Assembly: GCA_036873135.1 (NCBI GenBank)
Contig: JAPTYO010000015.1
Location: 12,007,683-12,071,682 of the forward strand
Direction of reading: 5' to 3'
DNA: 64,000 bases
From: Clarkia xantiana subsp. parviflora
Lineage: Eukaryota > Streptophyta > Magnoliopsida > Myrtales > Onagraceae
The notes beneath the pieces were generated by a model. The model was given only the letters and a program-made list of their open reading frames with translations. It did no database searches and was not told the DNA's origin. A program made the position numbers and the translations under genes. Below are positions 33,901 to 45,518 of this stretch, piece after piece. Every line of letters begins with the position of its first letter. Positions within the stretch are counted from its first letter, which is position 1.

Positions 33901-36367
33901 TTTAGATTCAGATAATCAATAAGAGTATATTATAATCGACCTTTGGGCAACGACTATAATACACTAATCTTAATTAAATGCCATAACATTATTTGGAAAT
34001 TATCAATGTATATTATAACTGACCTTTGGGCAACGACTATAATACACGAATCTTAATTCAATTCCATAACATTATTGGACAATTAAAGAAAATCTTCGGT
34101 TAAATATACAAGTTATCTTTGGATATACAAATATATAAAACCAAAAGATCTTAATTATCCCATCATGTTTACCAGTTATAGAAAGCGATTCACCTTTGGG
34201 CAAATCCTAAAATTCTAGTAACCTGTAAACGTCAATTTATCCACTTGTAAACAGTAATAGGCATTTCATCATTATAGTGGATAAATGACAATTGTATTAT
34301 ATGCACGAAACAAATAAACATTCTAGATTAGCCACTTTGGTGACAATAATCTACTTAAAATATAAGTCCATGCATATAATTATTTATCTTTATTTAGACA
34401 TTACCATTATATTATACGCATGAAGTAAATAAACATTTTAGATTAGATACTTTTGTGACAATAACCTACTTAAATTATATGTTCATGCATATAATAATTG
34501 ATTTTCTTTAGGCATGACAACACATTCTAGTTCTGTCACTTTGATGACTAGAAACAAACCATAAAGTCATGTTGATAGTAATGTCTCATTAAACCATAAC
34601 CTTATCATTATAGTTCAATCACTTTGGTGATTAGAAACTAACTATAAAGTCATGATGACCGTAAATTCCTCATCCATGCATAACGTTATCATTCTAGTTC
34701 AATCACTTTGATGATTAGAAACTAACTATAAAGTCATGCATATAGGCTTTAAAGTAATATATATAACTAAATATAACCTGATATCATAACAGTTATCATC
34801 ATAGGATTGAAACATCACTAGAAAACATTAGGTTTGGCTAAAATAAAATTTTAACCAATAGAATAATGGTTTTACACCATAAAACTGTGATTTTCCTTAG
34901 TGAGCAGCGGAAGCATTTAGCAAGGAAACTAAAGCAAATAATCATTCATGCAATAGTCTTTTTCATGTTTAAGTCAAACTTATAAAATCTTTCATGATTG
35001 AAACATGATCAACACTTAACATCAAATTAGAACCACATAATCTAATTTTCCATTCATTCATCACTCATGCATAAATAACAACAACATCATGTTTTAGAAT
35101 TCATAAACGCATGCATAGGAGTTTCAATTGACTATCATTATCACTCTTCACATTCATCATTTATGTGTAAACTTTAATTTGATCACTTTAGGAACCACAA
35201 TCCACTTATTATACTTGTTCGTACAAGTCTTAAATAAAACGTAATAGGCCAAAACATAAATCAAGACTACTACATCCTTATTCTCCATCATCAATTCATA
35301 AAAATATCAAACATACCTCAATTGGGAGAAAAATATCAAAACCATGATTTTGACGAACAGACTTGAAAACATTCGGTGTCGGTCTGGGAAAACTTCACCA
35401 TTGCTCCACAGCTCTATGATGTGGAGGCGTTCGAGGCGGGGAAGGAGACAACCTCGTCCACCGAGAAGCATAATGAACTGGAGACAGTTATTCCATGATC
35501 AGATTTTTTATTAAAACAATGCCGATTCCATAAGACAAATCAATTTCATGATCAGAAAATCGGTTTAATCCATCACAACCAAATAATAACATGCATAGCT
35601 AAATAAATAATCTCCAATCAATTTTGTAAATTCATGACTCCCTAACACTATCACTAATCTGTCATAGTAAGCGTAAGCCTACAAGTCTTGCAATATTTTA
35701 TAATCCTTCTCCTTTAACTCCCTAGAAGGGGCTGTGACTAAGCCTAGCCTAGTTTACTAATAACTTTTATATTCCTCCATTGATAACTGACATCATAACC
35801 GCCGCAGAGAAGCATCAGACTGAATTCCCAAAATTAGGAACAGATGGATAAAGTATGAAGAAGAACTAGTCAATGTATAACCGGTAAATTTTCCAATAAT
35901 TACTAAACAATAATTTCACAGATTAAACAATTCCATGAAAGAAAATTTCATCGCCAAAAACGACCGAGTGATTAAATGAAACTCATCGCCAACAATTTCA
36001 ATGGAAACCTTTCCTCAGTTCGTTTCGTGAAATTAATAATTTCAACGGAAACCGTATCAGACTCTAATTCTGAACGGATTTAGCAATTCAACAGTTCCAT
36101 ACGATAATGAACGGTATGAGCATAATGAGTGAATCGACAAAATCCAACCAAAACCCATACGTACATAAGCGGACTAAACAATTCTAGAGCAATAACCGCA
36201 ATAAACGGTTCATAACTGCGAATCAACCAATTCTCCACTGATTAATCCAATTCACAATAACAAGTGCAATTCGTACGAATCACCAATTAGGAAGTCAAAC
36301 CCTAAACGGTGATAATCAATAATCCCAACATAAAAACATGATCAACAACGCAGGCTCTGATACCACA

Positions 36368-36797
36368 TGTAAGTTTTACAAACCCTAATTGCCAGGATCT
36401 TGATCATGCTTTATGAGGGAAAATATATAGAGAGGTATGACTTACCCGGTAATTGATTTCGATTCCTCTAATCTTCTTAGTCTGTCGATTTGCTTCTCTG
36501 TAGAACGGTTCTACTTCTCTCCCTTGTCCATCCTTCTGTCAGAGACCAGTTGATGGAGAACTGCTCTTTCTCTCTGTGTCAATTACTGGCAGGGAGAGAT
36601 GACCGTTTATAATATTAAACCTTTAATCTGGTACGTCCATCAAGTGACCAATTGAACGGTCTAGATTAAATACATTCCATAAAGACATATATTGATATAA
36701 TATAATATAATACATTACTCAATATATCTATATCCATTAATATTATCTGGCCACATAATTAGAATATATATTGAAACATTAAATATATATTCTTACA
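36368..36797 (-). repeat. LARD 5' LTR (right)
   Basis: 430 bp, TGTAAGTTTTAC ... TATTCTTACA on the plus strand, flanked on its inner side by the PBS complement and on its outer side by CGTGA. Confidence 0.93.
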
Positions 36798-37769
36798 CGT
36801 GAGTGATGGCAGCGACTTGGCAAAGTCAACAAGAAGGACGACGAAGCAGGTTTGAGCGACATCAGAGGGATTGTCTGAGTGAAGCAATGAGAATTCAGGC
36901 AAGTCCTGGAAAGCCACAACGGTCGGTCCCAATCATGAAGGTGTTGACGCGGTTGTCGGGGAAATTAAAGCTGGGGTCGCTGGTGACCGATTGAATGATG
37001 GTTGGGCTGGAAAGCAGCACGGTGGTTGTATATACGATGGAGTGAGGATAAGATCGAATGATTAGAGGCGCTGGTCACATCTGGGTTCAGAGCAGCCGGA
37101 CGATGATGTGGAAACGGATGGCTGGGTTACGATCGACGAAACGACAAGGCCGGGTTGTTGACGGTGTGGAACAGAACCGATGGTCAGTGACTGGTCAGTG
37201 ATGAAGATGACGCTGGGCAGTAAACGAGATGGAGCTTCGCAAAAAAAAAAAAAAAAAATTAAAGACAATAACAGTAACAATAATAAAATAAAAAAAATGA
37301 GGACAAGCTCTAACTATTAATGAATAACACCATATCTATTCACTTGTGTTTTCTGTCGTTGTCCCCCTTTTACATTCGACTGACCATATATATATATACT
37401 AACCTAGATGTCTAGGGTTTAGTCTAACTAGGAAGTAAAATCTACTGATTTATTTGACTAATAAATACTAAATATTACATTAAATATACTTTGTAATAAA
37501 TACATATAACTATCCTAATATTGCACTAAGCATTCTTGGAAGTTTCGCGATTTGCCAAATTTAGACACTTCCCCATTTAGTACGTCATATGCCACGCATG
37601 AACCAAAATTAGGTGTTTACAGCTTGCCCCTCTTTGGCGGATTCCCGTAGAGCATGTTCGAGGGGATTTGTCCAAAGACGAGTAAACACTAATTTTAATT
37701 GGGAAGTGTATCTTCTTTTTAGTTTCGAATCTTCAAGGAAACTCCTGGCTTATTTCGGAAAGTGCAAAA

Positions 37770-38330
37770 AAGTAGAGCCTCTGTTGGCGGTGCCCCTGTT
37801 GGCGGTGCCTCCATTAGCGTGCCCATGTCGGGAATGTAGAAAGTAGAACCTCCGTCGGCGGTGCCCCTGTAGGCAGTGCCTCCATTGGTAGTGCGGAAAA
37901 GTAAAGCCTCTAGTGGCGTGCGGAAAAGTAAAGCCTCGGTCGGCGGTGCCCCTGTTAGCGGTGCCTCCGTTGGCGGTGCAGAAAGTAAAGCCTCCAGTGG
38001 CTTGCGGAAAAGTAAAGCCTCGGTCGGCGGTGCCCCTGTTGGCGGTGCCTCCGTTGGTAGTGCGGAAAAGTAAAGCCTCCAGTGGCGTGCGGAAAATAAA
38101 GCCTCGGTCGGCGGTGCCCCTGTTGGCGGTGCCTCCGTTGACGCTGCAGAAAGTGAAGCCTCGTTCAGCGGTGGCCCTGTTGGCGGTGCCTTCGTTGGCG
38201 GTGCAGAAAGTAAAGCCTCCAGTGGCGTGCGGAAAAGTAAAATCTTGATCGATGATGCCTCTAGTGGCGAGCGACAAGAAAAAGCCTCCAGTGGCGTGCA
38301 ATAAAGTAAAACCTTTGGTGATGATTGGTA
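37770..38330. repeat. GC-rich tandem array in the gypsy-like 3' region
   Basis: About 10 degenerate units built from GGCGGTGCCCCTGTTGGCGG, TGCCTCCGTTGG and GGAAAAGTAAAGCCTC(C/G)GT, spacing roughly 55-110 bp. It yields overlapping open frames on both strands up to 214 codons with repetitive Ala/Pro/Thr translations, which are by-products of the repeat. It lies next to the 3' LTR of the minus-strand element. Confidence 0.85.
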
Positions 38331-38700
38331 ACAGAAGACCTCTACGTCAGACAGTACCAACAACCTCTGGTGACGCCTCTAGTGGTGAGTGGTAACGGAA
38401 AAACCTCTACGTCAGACCGTACCGGAAAACCTCTGGTGATATCTCTGATGGCGAAAGACCTCTACGTCAGACTGTACCGGAGAACCTTTGGTGATGCCTC
38501 TAGTGGCGAGTGGTAACGGAAGACCTCTACGTCAGACCGTACCGGAAAACCTCTGGTGATATCTCTGGTGGCGGAAGACCTCTACGTCAGACCGTACCGG
38601 AGACCCTTTGGCGATGCATCTAGCGGCGTATGTCGGAGAAGAGCCTCTAGTGGCGTCTGTTGGAGAAGTGCCTCTAGTGGCGTGACTAAGACTTCGTTCG
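38325..38700. repeat. Tandem array of CCTCTACGTCAGACCGTACC units
   Basis: Five copies of ACCTCTACGTCAGAC(C/A)GTACC with GGTGATG/ATCTCT spacers at about 60-bp intervals. The unit changes gradually from the preceding array. Confidence 0.85.
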
Positions 38701-38751
38701 TTGGGGGTGACTCTCAGAAAGCTGGACCATTTCAGATCCCAATCGTCGGTT

Positions 38752-38935
38752 GATTTGTAGGAACAGACTGTAACAGTCCTACTCATCTTTGAATGGTGAC
38801 TCGCGAGAGCAGACTGTAACCGTCCCGCCTGTCATGAAGCTGACTCGTAGGAACAGACTGTAACTGTCCTACTTATCCTTGAATGGTGACTCGCGAGAGC
38901 AGACTGTAACCGTACCGCTTGCCGTGATGTTGACT
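38752..38935. repeat. 90-bp tandem repeat, 2 copies
   Basis: GTAGGAACAGACTGTAAC starts at 38757 and 38847. Both units continue through GAATGGTGACTCGCGAGAGC and CAGACTGTAACCGT. Confidence 0.9.
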
Positions 38936-39264
38936 TGGAAAACGCTGTACCGTTAGATAATACACAGGCGCACGAATGTTTGTCCCTAATTTTTGCCTAA
39001 ATTGCGTGGTGCGACAACTTAGCGGGATCTTTCTTTTTTGTTTTTTTCTTTTTTGTTTTTTTCTTTTTTTTTTCTTTTTTTGAGAATCTCTTTTTTTTTC
39101 ATTCCTTTTGCCACGGTCGATTGAGAGATTTCCGACCGTGCCCCTCGGTTTTTATTTTCTCTCCTTTTGCCATGATTGCAGTTTACGAATTTGCAACTAC
39201 GCCTCTCATTTCCTGATTTTGCCTAGGTCGCCCTTTCGGGTTTTCAACCTAGCGGAAGCATTCT

Positions 39265-39995
39265 TTATTTGGTAGCCGTTTAAAGGGTGGTTATGGCCCT
39301 ATCTTTGTTTTCCTCATTTGCTGTTGCGGAAGCTCTTTTTTAGTAGCCAATTTCGGGTTGACTGTGGCTCGTTATTTATTCTCGCCTTGATGCGGGAGTA
39401 TTTGTAGCCGTTTGGAGGGTGGCTGAGACCCTTTTCTCACCGTCTTCAATGTTGCGGGAGCTCTTTTGATTGTAGACATTCCTCGTCTCTGATCCGGGAA
39501 ACACTCTCTGTATGTAACCATTTCGGGGTGGTTGTGGCCCTCTCACTTAATACCCGCCATCGATGTTTCGGGATCGCTCTTTTGACTGTAGCCGTTTGAT
39601 GGACGACTGTGACCCTTTCTTTTATTTTCCCGCCCTTACTGGGTTTGCGAGATCACTCTTTTTGTGTAGCCAGTTTTTTAAAGGTAGCTGTGGCCTTTTA
39701 TATTCTCCTGCCCTCATAGGGTTCGTGGGGTCACTCTTTTATTTGTAGCCGTTTGGAGGGTGGATATGGCCCTTTCACCTATTTCCCGCTTTTGATGTTG
39801 CAGGAGCGCACTTTATCTGTAGCCATTTGAAGGGTGGCTGTGGCCCTTTCTTTGTAGGGACGACTAAGACACTTTTTATTTGTAGTTGATTTAGGGACAA
39901 CTGTGACCCTTCTATTTTTTCACTTCTCTTACAAAATTTACATAAAAACTCTCTTTATTTTTCTGTAGCCGATTAAAGGGCGGCTGTGACCCTAA
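39265..39995. repeat. Degenerate array of TAGCCGTTTGGAGGGTGGCT units
   Basis: About 10 copies of TAGCC(R)TTT..AGGGTGGCT followed by RTGGCCC(T), spaced 65-110 bp, interspersed with GCGGGA(G)/CGGGA and CTCTTTT phrases. Each unit can pair with itself (AGCC...GGCT). Non-coding interior of the gypsy-like element. Confidence 0.8.
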
Positions 39996-40014
39996 AATTT
40001 TTTTTGCTTTTTCT

Positions 40015-40045
<31 letters not shown>

Positions 40046-40059
40046 AAACGAAAATTTAT

Positions 40060-41640
40060 CTAAAATAATCAACAACAATTATGTACATGCACCTAGTGGC
40101 AAATCTGAAATTTCTAATTCAAAACATCTTCTAGAGAAGGACTCAGTTGATTGAGTCAAAATATGTCGATCGTGTCGACGTCTTGGATGGACCCTACGTC
40201 CAATGAATGACATAGCCAGTGATTTCTAATCTCGGCTTCTCAAGTGCCCCGGCTATTACTCAATCTCGTCTGGGGATGCCCCATAGCTAGCACCAATCGG
40301 GTTAGGCTCGTCACATACAGGATGACCTAGCCAATGAACACACATGGATGACGTGGAGTAGTCCGTATTAGGGCACAGATATTGCGCGAGATAAATTCGG
40401 CAACTGACACATGAATGGTTGGCGAGTAAAGGGCCGTGCACGAGATGTGCTCTTCAGAGGCTTTTATTTGGATGATTATCCGAGCTGCACAATGAGTAAG
40501 GAAAAAAATCAAATTTCGGGGAGAAAATTGATTACGACTTCTCTTACCTGGGTGCCTGGCATCTTTAATGGAAATTTGCTCCATATGTGAATGGATCTGT
40601 TGCATGTCCTGATTTTCCTGCTCCATCTAGAAATCACAACTTGTATATGAACGCCTGCCGGAAAGTAAATGCCCCTGGACCTCTGATGGAAGGCACCAAC
40701 AATAATGTTTTCTTTGCTTGACATCCAAAATGTTCATTGATCAGCACATTGAATCTTCACGAGACTTTTGATGATCTCTTGATATTTTCCCATCTTTGGA
40801 CATGACCGATCTCAATAGGAGATGCCCCTTGGTTACCACCGACCGCTTTAGACCTCACCGTAGAACGGATGTAGGGTTTGGTTCGGGGACGCGTATGAAT
40901 TCCACACATTGTATGTGGAATTTTGGCATGGGAGTTCTTTGAAGTAGTCACATTTCACGTGGTTGCGACCTCATCGAAGTGGTCTTCTGATCTGCCAAAA
41001 GAGTAGGGACACTCAAATCTCAAGGAAAAAATCAAGTACAATTCATCATACCTGAGCATCGGATATTCCGAGTGCGCAATTTGTTCTTCGTGTAACTGGA
41101 TGACTACACGTTTATGTTGCCCCATTCGGCCGACACCACTTGTATGTACAACATACCTATCCAAGGGTACTTGAAAAGACCAGACACGAAAGTTAGTATA
41201 AAGAATCAAATGAGTCATGCATGATTTTTCGGAAAACTTCTAATATCATTCATTTCATAATTTTGATTGCATTTCAGAAAGAATCAAAATTTATGATCTA
41301 AGGTGTTTTGCACTAGCATGGAGTTCGCTGAGTGCACTATCTGGCTTGAACGCAGGACAGATGTTCAAAACAAAGTTTTTTCAAAAAGATTTTATTGTCC
41401 TTTGTTTAAACTCGAATGGTCGCAGTCAACTGCACATTTAAACTATTTTCTCAAAAATTAGAATCAAATCTCTTTTTTTAAAATGCTAACTCACGTGAAG
41501 GTTGAGATGATCTAGCCGAAAAAGCGCAATACACCTTGGATAAAAACGAATGACACTTTGATTTTTTTAAATGCTCATGCATGCTCGAAAGTTAAAGTTT
41601 TACTGATAAGAAACTTACAACTTACTACTGGTTTACCTGA
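40060..41640. other. Gypsy-like element interior, no gene recognised
   Basis: Less repetitive, with short open frames on the minus strand (for example 40626-40327 and 41218-40955) that show no recognisable domain. Two loosely similar blocks contain GGGGATGCCCC and GGAGATGCCCC with flanking GATCTCAAT-like text. Whether these are remains of gag cannot be decided by eye. Confidence 0.45.
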
Positions 41641-42560
41641 ATGACACATATGGAATGTATGTACAAAATGAAAAATCTAGGTAATGCAAATGCAATGCTC
41701 AACAACTAAGAGAAGATTTACAATCTATTAAAAAAAAATCGTTTTTCCTAAAACAATGCATATGAGATGTACATGAGATGCATACTTGAAATGAAATTTC
41801 TACAGTTAAGAAAATTTACAAGTTACCTGAAAAGTTTTTTTGCTTTTGTTCTTTTTTAACGAGGAAAAAAAAAATCAATACATCTTGGTTGCTCAAAATT
41901 AAAAAATTAGGCGAAAAGTTTTTTTTTTTTTTTTTGAAAATGATGCATATGAGATGCGCAAAAATGAATACAAGATGCAAACTTAAAAATGATAGTTCTA
42001 CAACTGAGAAAAATTACAATTTACCTGAAAGGTTTTTTCGAAAATAATGCATATGAGATGCACATCTTTAAAAAAAAAAAAACAGGTAAAAGGTTTTTTA
42101 AACAAAGAGCCCTTAAAACTAAGAGAGCTTACGATTTATCTAAAAAGTTTTTTTAAATTAATGCATACTGGATGCATTATTTAAAATAAAACAATTCATG
42201 TAAATTTTTTTTGAAATGATGCATATGGAATGCACGTTTGAAATTAGAAGCTCTAATAGCTAAAAAGGAATCACAATTTTTTCTAAAATGTTTATTTGCA
42301 TGCGCGACGCGCTAACCAAAATCACAACTTACCTGAAGAGTTTTTTTTAAGAAAAAAAATAATGCGTATGAAACGCAAGTTTGAAAAAAAAAATCAGGTA
42401 ATAGGTTTTTTTTTTTTTAAAAAAAAAAAAAAGCAATGCATACAAAATGCATGTTCGGAAAGAAAATTTCTAAATGTCCGACCACTTAGCTGGAAAAAAG
42501 TTTTTTTTTGTTTTTTTAAAAAAATGCAAGAAGATGAATGCATGAGAATAAAAATTACAC
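41640..42560. repeat. Recurrent ATGCATATGAGATGCA motif in A/T-run DNA
   Basis: A palindrome-like word (ATGCATATGAGATGCA and variants such as GATGCATATGGAATGCA and ATGCGTATGAAACGCA) appears at least eight times at 60-150-bp intervals. It is separated by long A and T runs and by ACAATTTACCTGAAAAG-like phrases. Confidence 0.7.
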
Positions 42561-43048
42561 AGTTAAAAAAAAAACTTACAATTTTCCTGACGACTTTTTT
42601 TTACAACAACAAAAAAACACGGATAAAAAACAACATGTTAGGGAGTAAAAAATGTGTGGTTTTGCTCTACATGGTAGGTTCCACTGATAGGTTCCCGACA
42701 AGGTGGTTTCCTCACCCCATCACAGGGATCATAAGACCTTCACAAGCGAGTGGAGTTGTTCTGAGTCGTTCCGGCGGCTCGGCCGCGCGGTCGTACCCTT
42801 ACTAACTCTCCGGGGTTCCTAGTTGCCCTGGGATTTAGGCATTTTGGATATTACACTAAAGTGGGTGTGTGAATTCAAATAATGCCACAAAAAGAAAATG
42901 TCAATTAATTACTCTAAAAATATGAACCTGTCACACAAAAAAAAAAATTTAGAATGGTGAAGATAATAAAATATAAAAACTCAAAAACATGGCAATAAGC
43001 GAATATAATGAGCCTGAACCCTCTAATTCCCCAGCATAGTCGCCAAAT

Positions 43049-44393
43049 TGTCGGACCTAAAATCTGACCTATGGCGAATTAACGTTTTGAAAAAACGTGG
43101 ATTTTTGAAAGAGTCGCCGCTAGTTAATTAAAGGCTAAATAGAATCCTAAATTTCCTAGGTAAATAAGGAATTAAAAACCTAAGTATTAAATCGGTCTGC
43201 GATCAGAAATTCGAGTTTGGGGGTTCTACTACGAAAATAAAAACATGGGTTTTAATCTCCGCCCTTTTCGGTACTTAATTCACGAATTGCTACTACTATA
43301 ATATATTGAACAATTTCTACACTAAGTAATTATTAATCATGAATTTGCATATTAAATAAGACTTTAATTCTATACCAAATTAAAATCTAAGGCCCTAAAA
43401 GTTATCTATCATTATTAAACTAATTAAACACCACTTGACATAATATTATTATATATATATATATTCATTATTAAAATCTAAGGCCCTAAAAGTTATCTAT
43501 CATTATTAAACTAATTAAACACCATTGAGTAGTTAAGTCAATATATATATATATATTCATACAGAGAGCAAACCTGTTCGTGAGGGATGGCAGCGACTTG
43601 GCAAAGTCAACGAGAAGGACGACGAAGCAGGTTTGAGCGACATCAGAGGGATTGTCTGACTCAGACAGTCTGAGTGAAGCAATGAGAATTCAGGCGAGTC
43701 CTGGAAAGCCACAACGGTCGGTCCCAATCATGAAGGTGTTGACGTGGTTGTCGGGGAAATTAAAGCTGGGCGAATCCCGAAAATCCCGGAGCAGATCGGG
43801 GTCGCTGGTGACCGATTGAATGATGGTTGGGCTGGAAAGCAGCACAGTGGTTGTATATACGATGGAGTGAGGATAAGATCGAATGATTAGAGGCGCTGGT
43901 CACGTCTGGGTTCAGAGCAGCCGGACGATGATGTGGAAACGGATGGCTGGGTTATGTGACTGGTGTGGAACAGAACCGATGGTCAGTGACTGGTCAGTGA
44001 TGAAGATGACGCTGGGCAGTGTACGAAATGGAGCTTCGCAAAAAGAAAAAAAAATTAAAGACAATAACAGTAACAATAATAAAATAAAAAAAAATGAGGA
44101 CAAGCTCTAACTATTAATGAATAACACCATATCTATTCACTTGTGTTTTCTGTCGTTGTCCCCCTTTTACATTCGACTGACCATATATATATATATATAC
44201 TAACCTAGATGTCTAGGTTTAGTCTAACTAGGAAGTAAAATCTACTGATTTATTTGACTAATAAATACTAAATATTACATTAAATATACTCTGTAATAAA
44301 TACAGATAACTATCCTAATATTGCACTAAGCATTCTTTGAAGTTTCACAATTTGCTAAATTTAGACACTTCCCCATTTAGTACGTCATATGCC
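43049..44393 (-). repeat. Right LTR of the gypsy-like element, truncated
   Basis: Starts TGTCGGACCTAAAATC. It keeps the LARD-free target GTTCGTGAGGGATGG at about 43578-43592. It stops at CATATGCCA about 27 bp before the expected end, where it joins the CHX segment C at a short CCACAAAA/CCACGCAT-like microhomology. Confidence 0.85.
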
Positions 44394-45174
44394 ACAAAAC
44401 AGAGTTTATTTTTCGACAATAGTGCATCAGACATTGAACGTACCCATATCTGATAGTTGTTACATCTAGTGAGTTGAACGTCAATCTGCAATGATCCCGG
44501 ACCATTAGTTGGATGCAAATACAATCGATCGTCAATTCTGTGTTCAAGTGATGGTTCTCGCTACGGAAATCCTCCAATCGGCAGAGAATTGACGGATTCA
44601 GAGGATTAATTGGATTATTTCCTCCGATTGGCGTCGTCGGTACACCAGTATTAACTCCTCGTCCAAAGCCAACTCCTCTTCCAGTTGCATTAGCTCCAAG
44701 TCATGGCCACTCTTCAGTCGGAGAACCATACATTTCCATATTGATCAAAGAAACTCAGGAATCAAGATGAATCAGAGATAGCAATCAAACCACAGTGACG
44801 GTACCGCCTTGCAAAAGCAAACTTCCCCGTCAAACCTGTGATTCAAATCGCTGAAGAACAAGAAACTTAAAACGAAGCTCGATCTTGAGCAATTGCCGAA
44901 AATCGCCGAAAAAGTTTGTTATGGTGAAGATCTTACTCAGCTCTGATACCATAATAACTTGTGTAATAGAAAATACTTCATTGAATCGATCGATCAAAAA
45001 AGGTGTACAGAAATGTAGATTCCATTTATAGTATGAGCTGTAACAGAACTAACAACCTAAGTATATGAATATTACAGATAAAGTACTCAAACTATTATAG
45101 AGTATAATAGTGACCCTAATGCTTCTTCAGAAATAAACAAATCGAACTCGTAAAAGCAAAACATATACAACGCA
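44392..45174 (-). mobile_element. Truncated minus-strand copia (copy C)
   Basis: Begins within the gag domain (KNKL...FVDG side missing). Keeps NNYQIW-like gag sequence in the minus strand, the PBS complement GCTCTGATACCA (44940-44951) and the LTR 44952-45174. Confidence 0.82.
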
Positions 45175-45518
45175 GCTAACCTCTTCTTAACCATATGTTT
45201 TATTTTAGATACTATAATGTGTCTAATTTAGATTGAAAGTTAGGAATTAGATGTTTAACTTTATTCTTAACAATATTAAATTATTCACCACTGTCTTCCC
45301 TTTTCCAGCTCTTCCTACCAATAACTAACCACCGTGTCAAAGAAATACAAGTATGATACCTAACTAACAGAAGTTCGAACAATTTTGTTTAAAAACATGC
45401 ATAATAAAATATTTCTATTTTCAATTCCTTAAACAATTTACTAAATAGTTTTCAGTTTCATTTTTCTAACGTGTATGAATACTCGATCCAGTTTTGATAT
45501 TCAAACTTGATTACGAAA

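Larger units (their letters stand above)
30569..36797 (-). mobile_element. LARD: non-coding copia-like LTR element, 6.2 kb
   Basis: LTRs of 430 bp (30569-30998, 36368-36797), with TGTAAG...CTTACA ends (left one CG by mutation). They differ at about 7 positions by eye. PBS complement GCTCTGATACCA at 36354-36365 and purine-tract complement TTCTCCCACTTGG after 30998 set the minus orientation. Five-bp duplication CGTGA (30564-30568, 36798-36802). The homologous LTR at 43585 has the empty site GTTCGTGAGGGATGG. The 5.3-kb interior has no coding sequence but contains repeated phrases such as GACCTTTGGGCAACGACTAT (several copies, 33840-34040) and CACTTTGGTGA (34330-34740). Confidence 0.92.
30092..37621 (-). 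repeat. Left LTR of the gypsy-like element, split by a LARD
   Basis: 30092-30568 plus 36803-37621, about 1.3 kb without the insert. It matches 43049-44393 closely (TCTGCGATCAGAAATTCGAG, GATGGCAGCGACTTGGCAAA, GAGGCGCTGGTCACATCTGG). The right copy has about 30 bp more (near 43770-43800), a CTGACTCAGACAG insertion and a duplicated block near 43480. Confidence 0.85.
30092..44393 (-). mobile_element. Large non-coding gypsy-like LTR element, minus strand, with nested LARD
   Basis: Two LTRs start TGTCGGACCTAAAATC on the plus strand. The left one ends ...AGGTGTTTACA at 37621, interrupted by a nested element. The right one is 43049 to about 44393, truncated. On the minus strand the purine tract CAAAGAGGGGCAAGC (37636-37622) adjoins the left LTR. 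A PBS-like TTGGCGACTATGCTGGGGA (43046-43028) adjoins the right one, the type seen in TAT/Ogre-like Ty3/gypsy elements. The 5.4-kb interior (37622-43048) has no gag-pol, only tandem arrays and A/T-runs. It must have moved with proteins from elsewhere. Lineage is inferred from the PBS only. Confidence 0.75.

Noticed and set aside
37719..38363. 214-codon minus-strand Ala/Pro/Thr-rich ORF as a gene
   Set aside because: Overlapping repetitive frames on both strands come from the GC-rich tandem array; there is no domain and no composition expected of a real gene.
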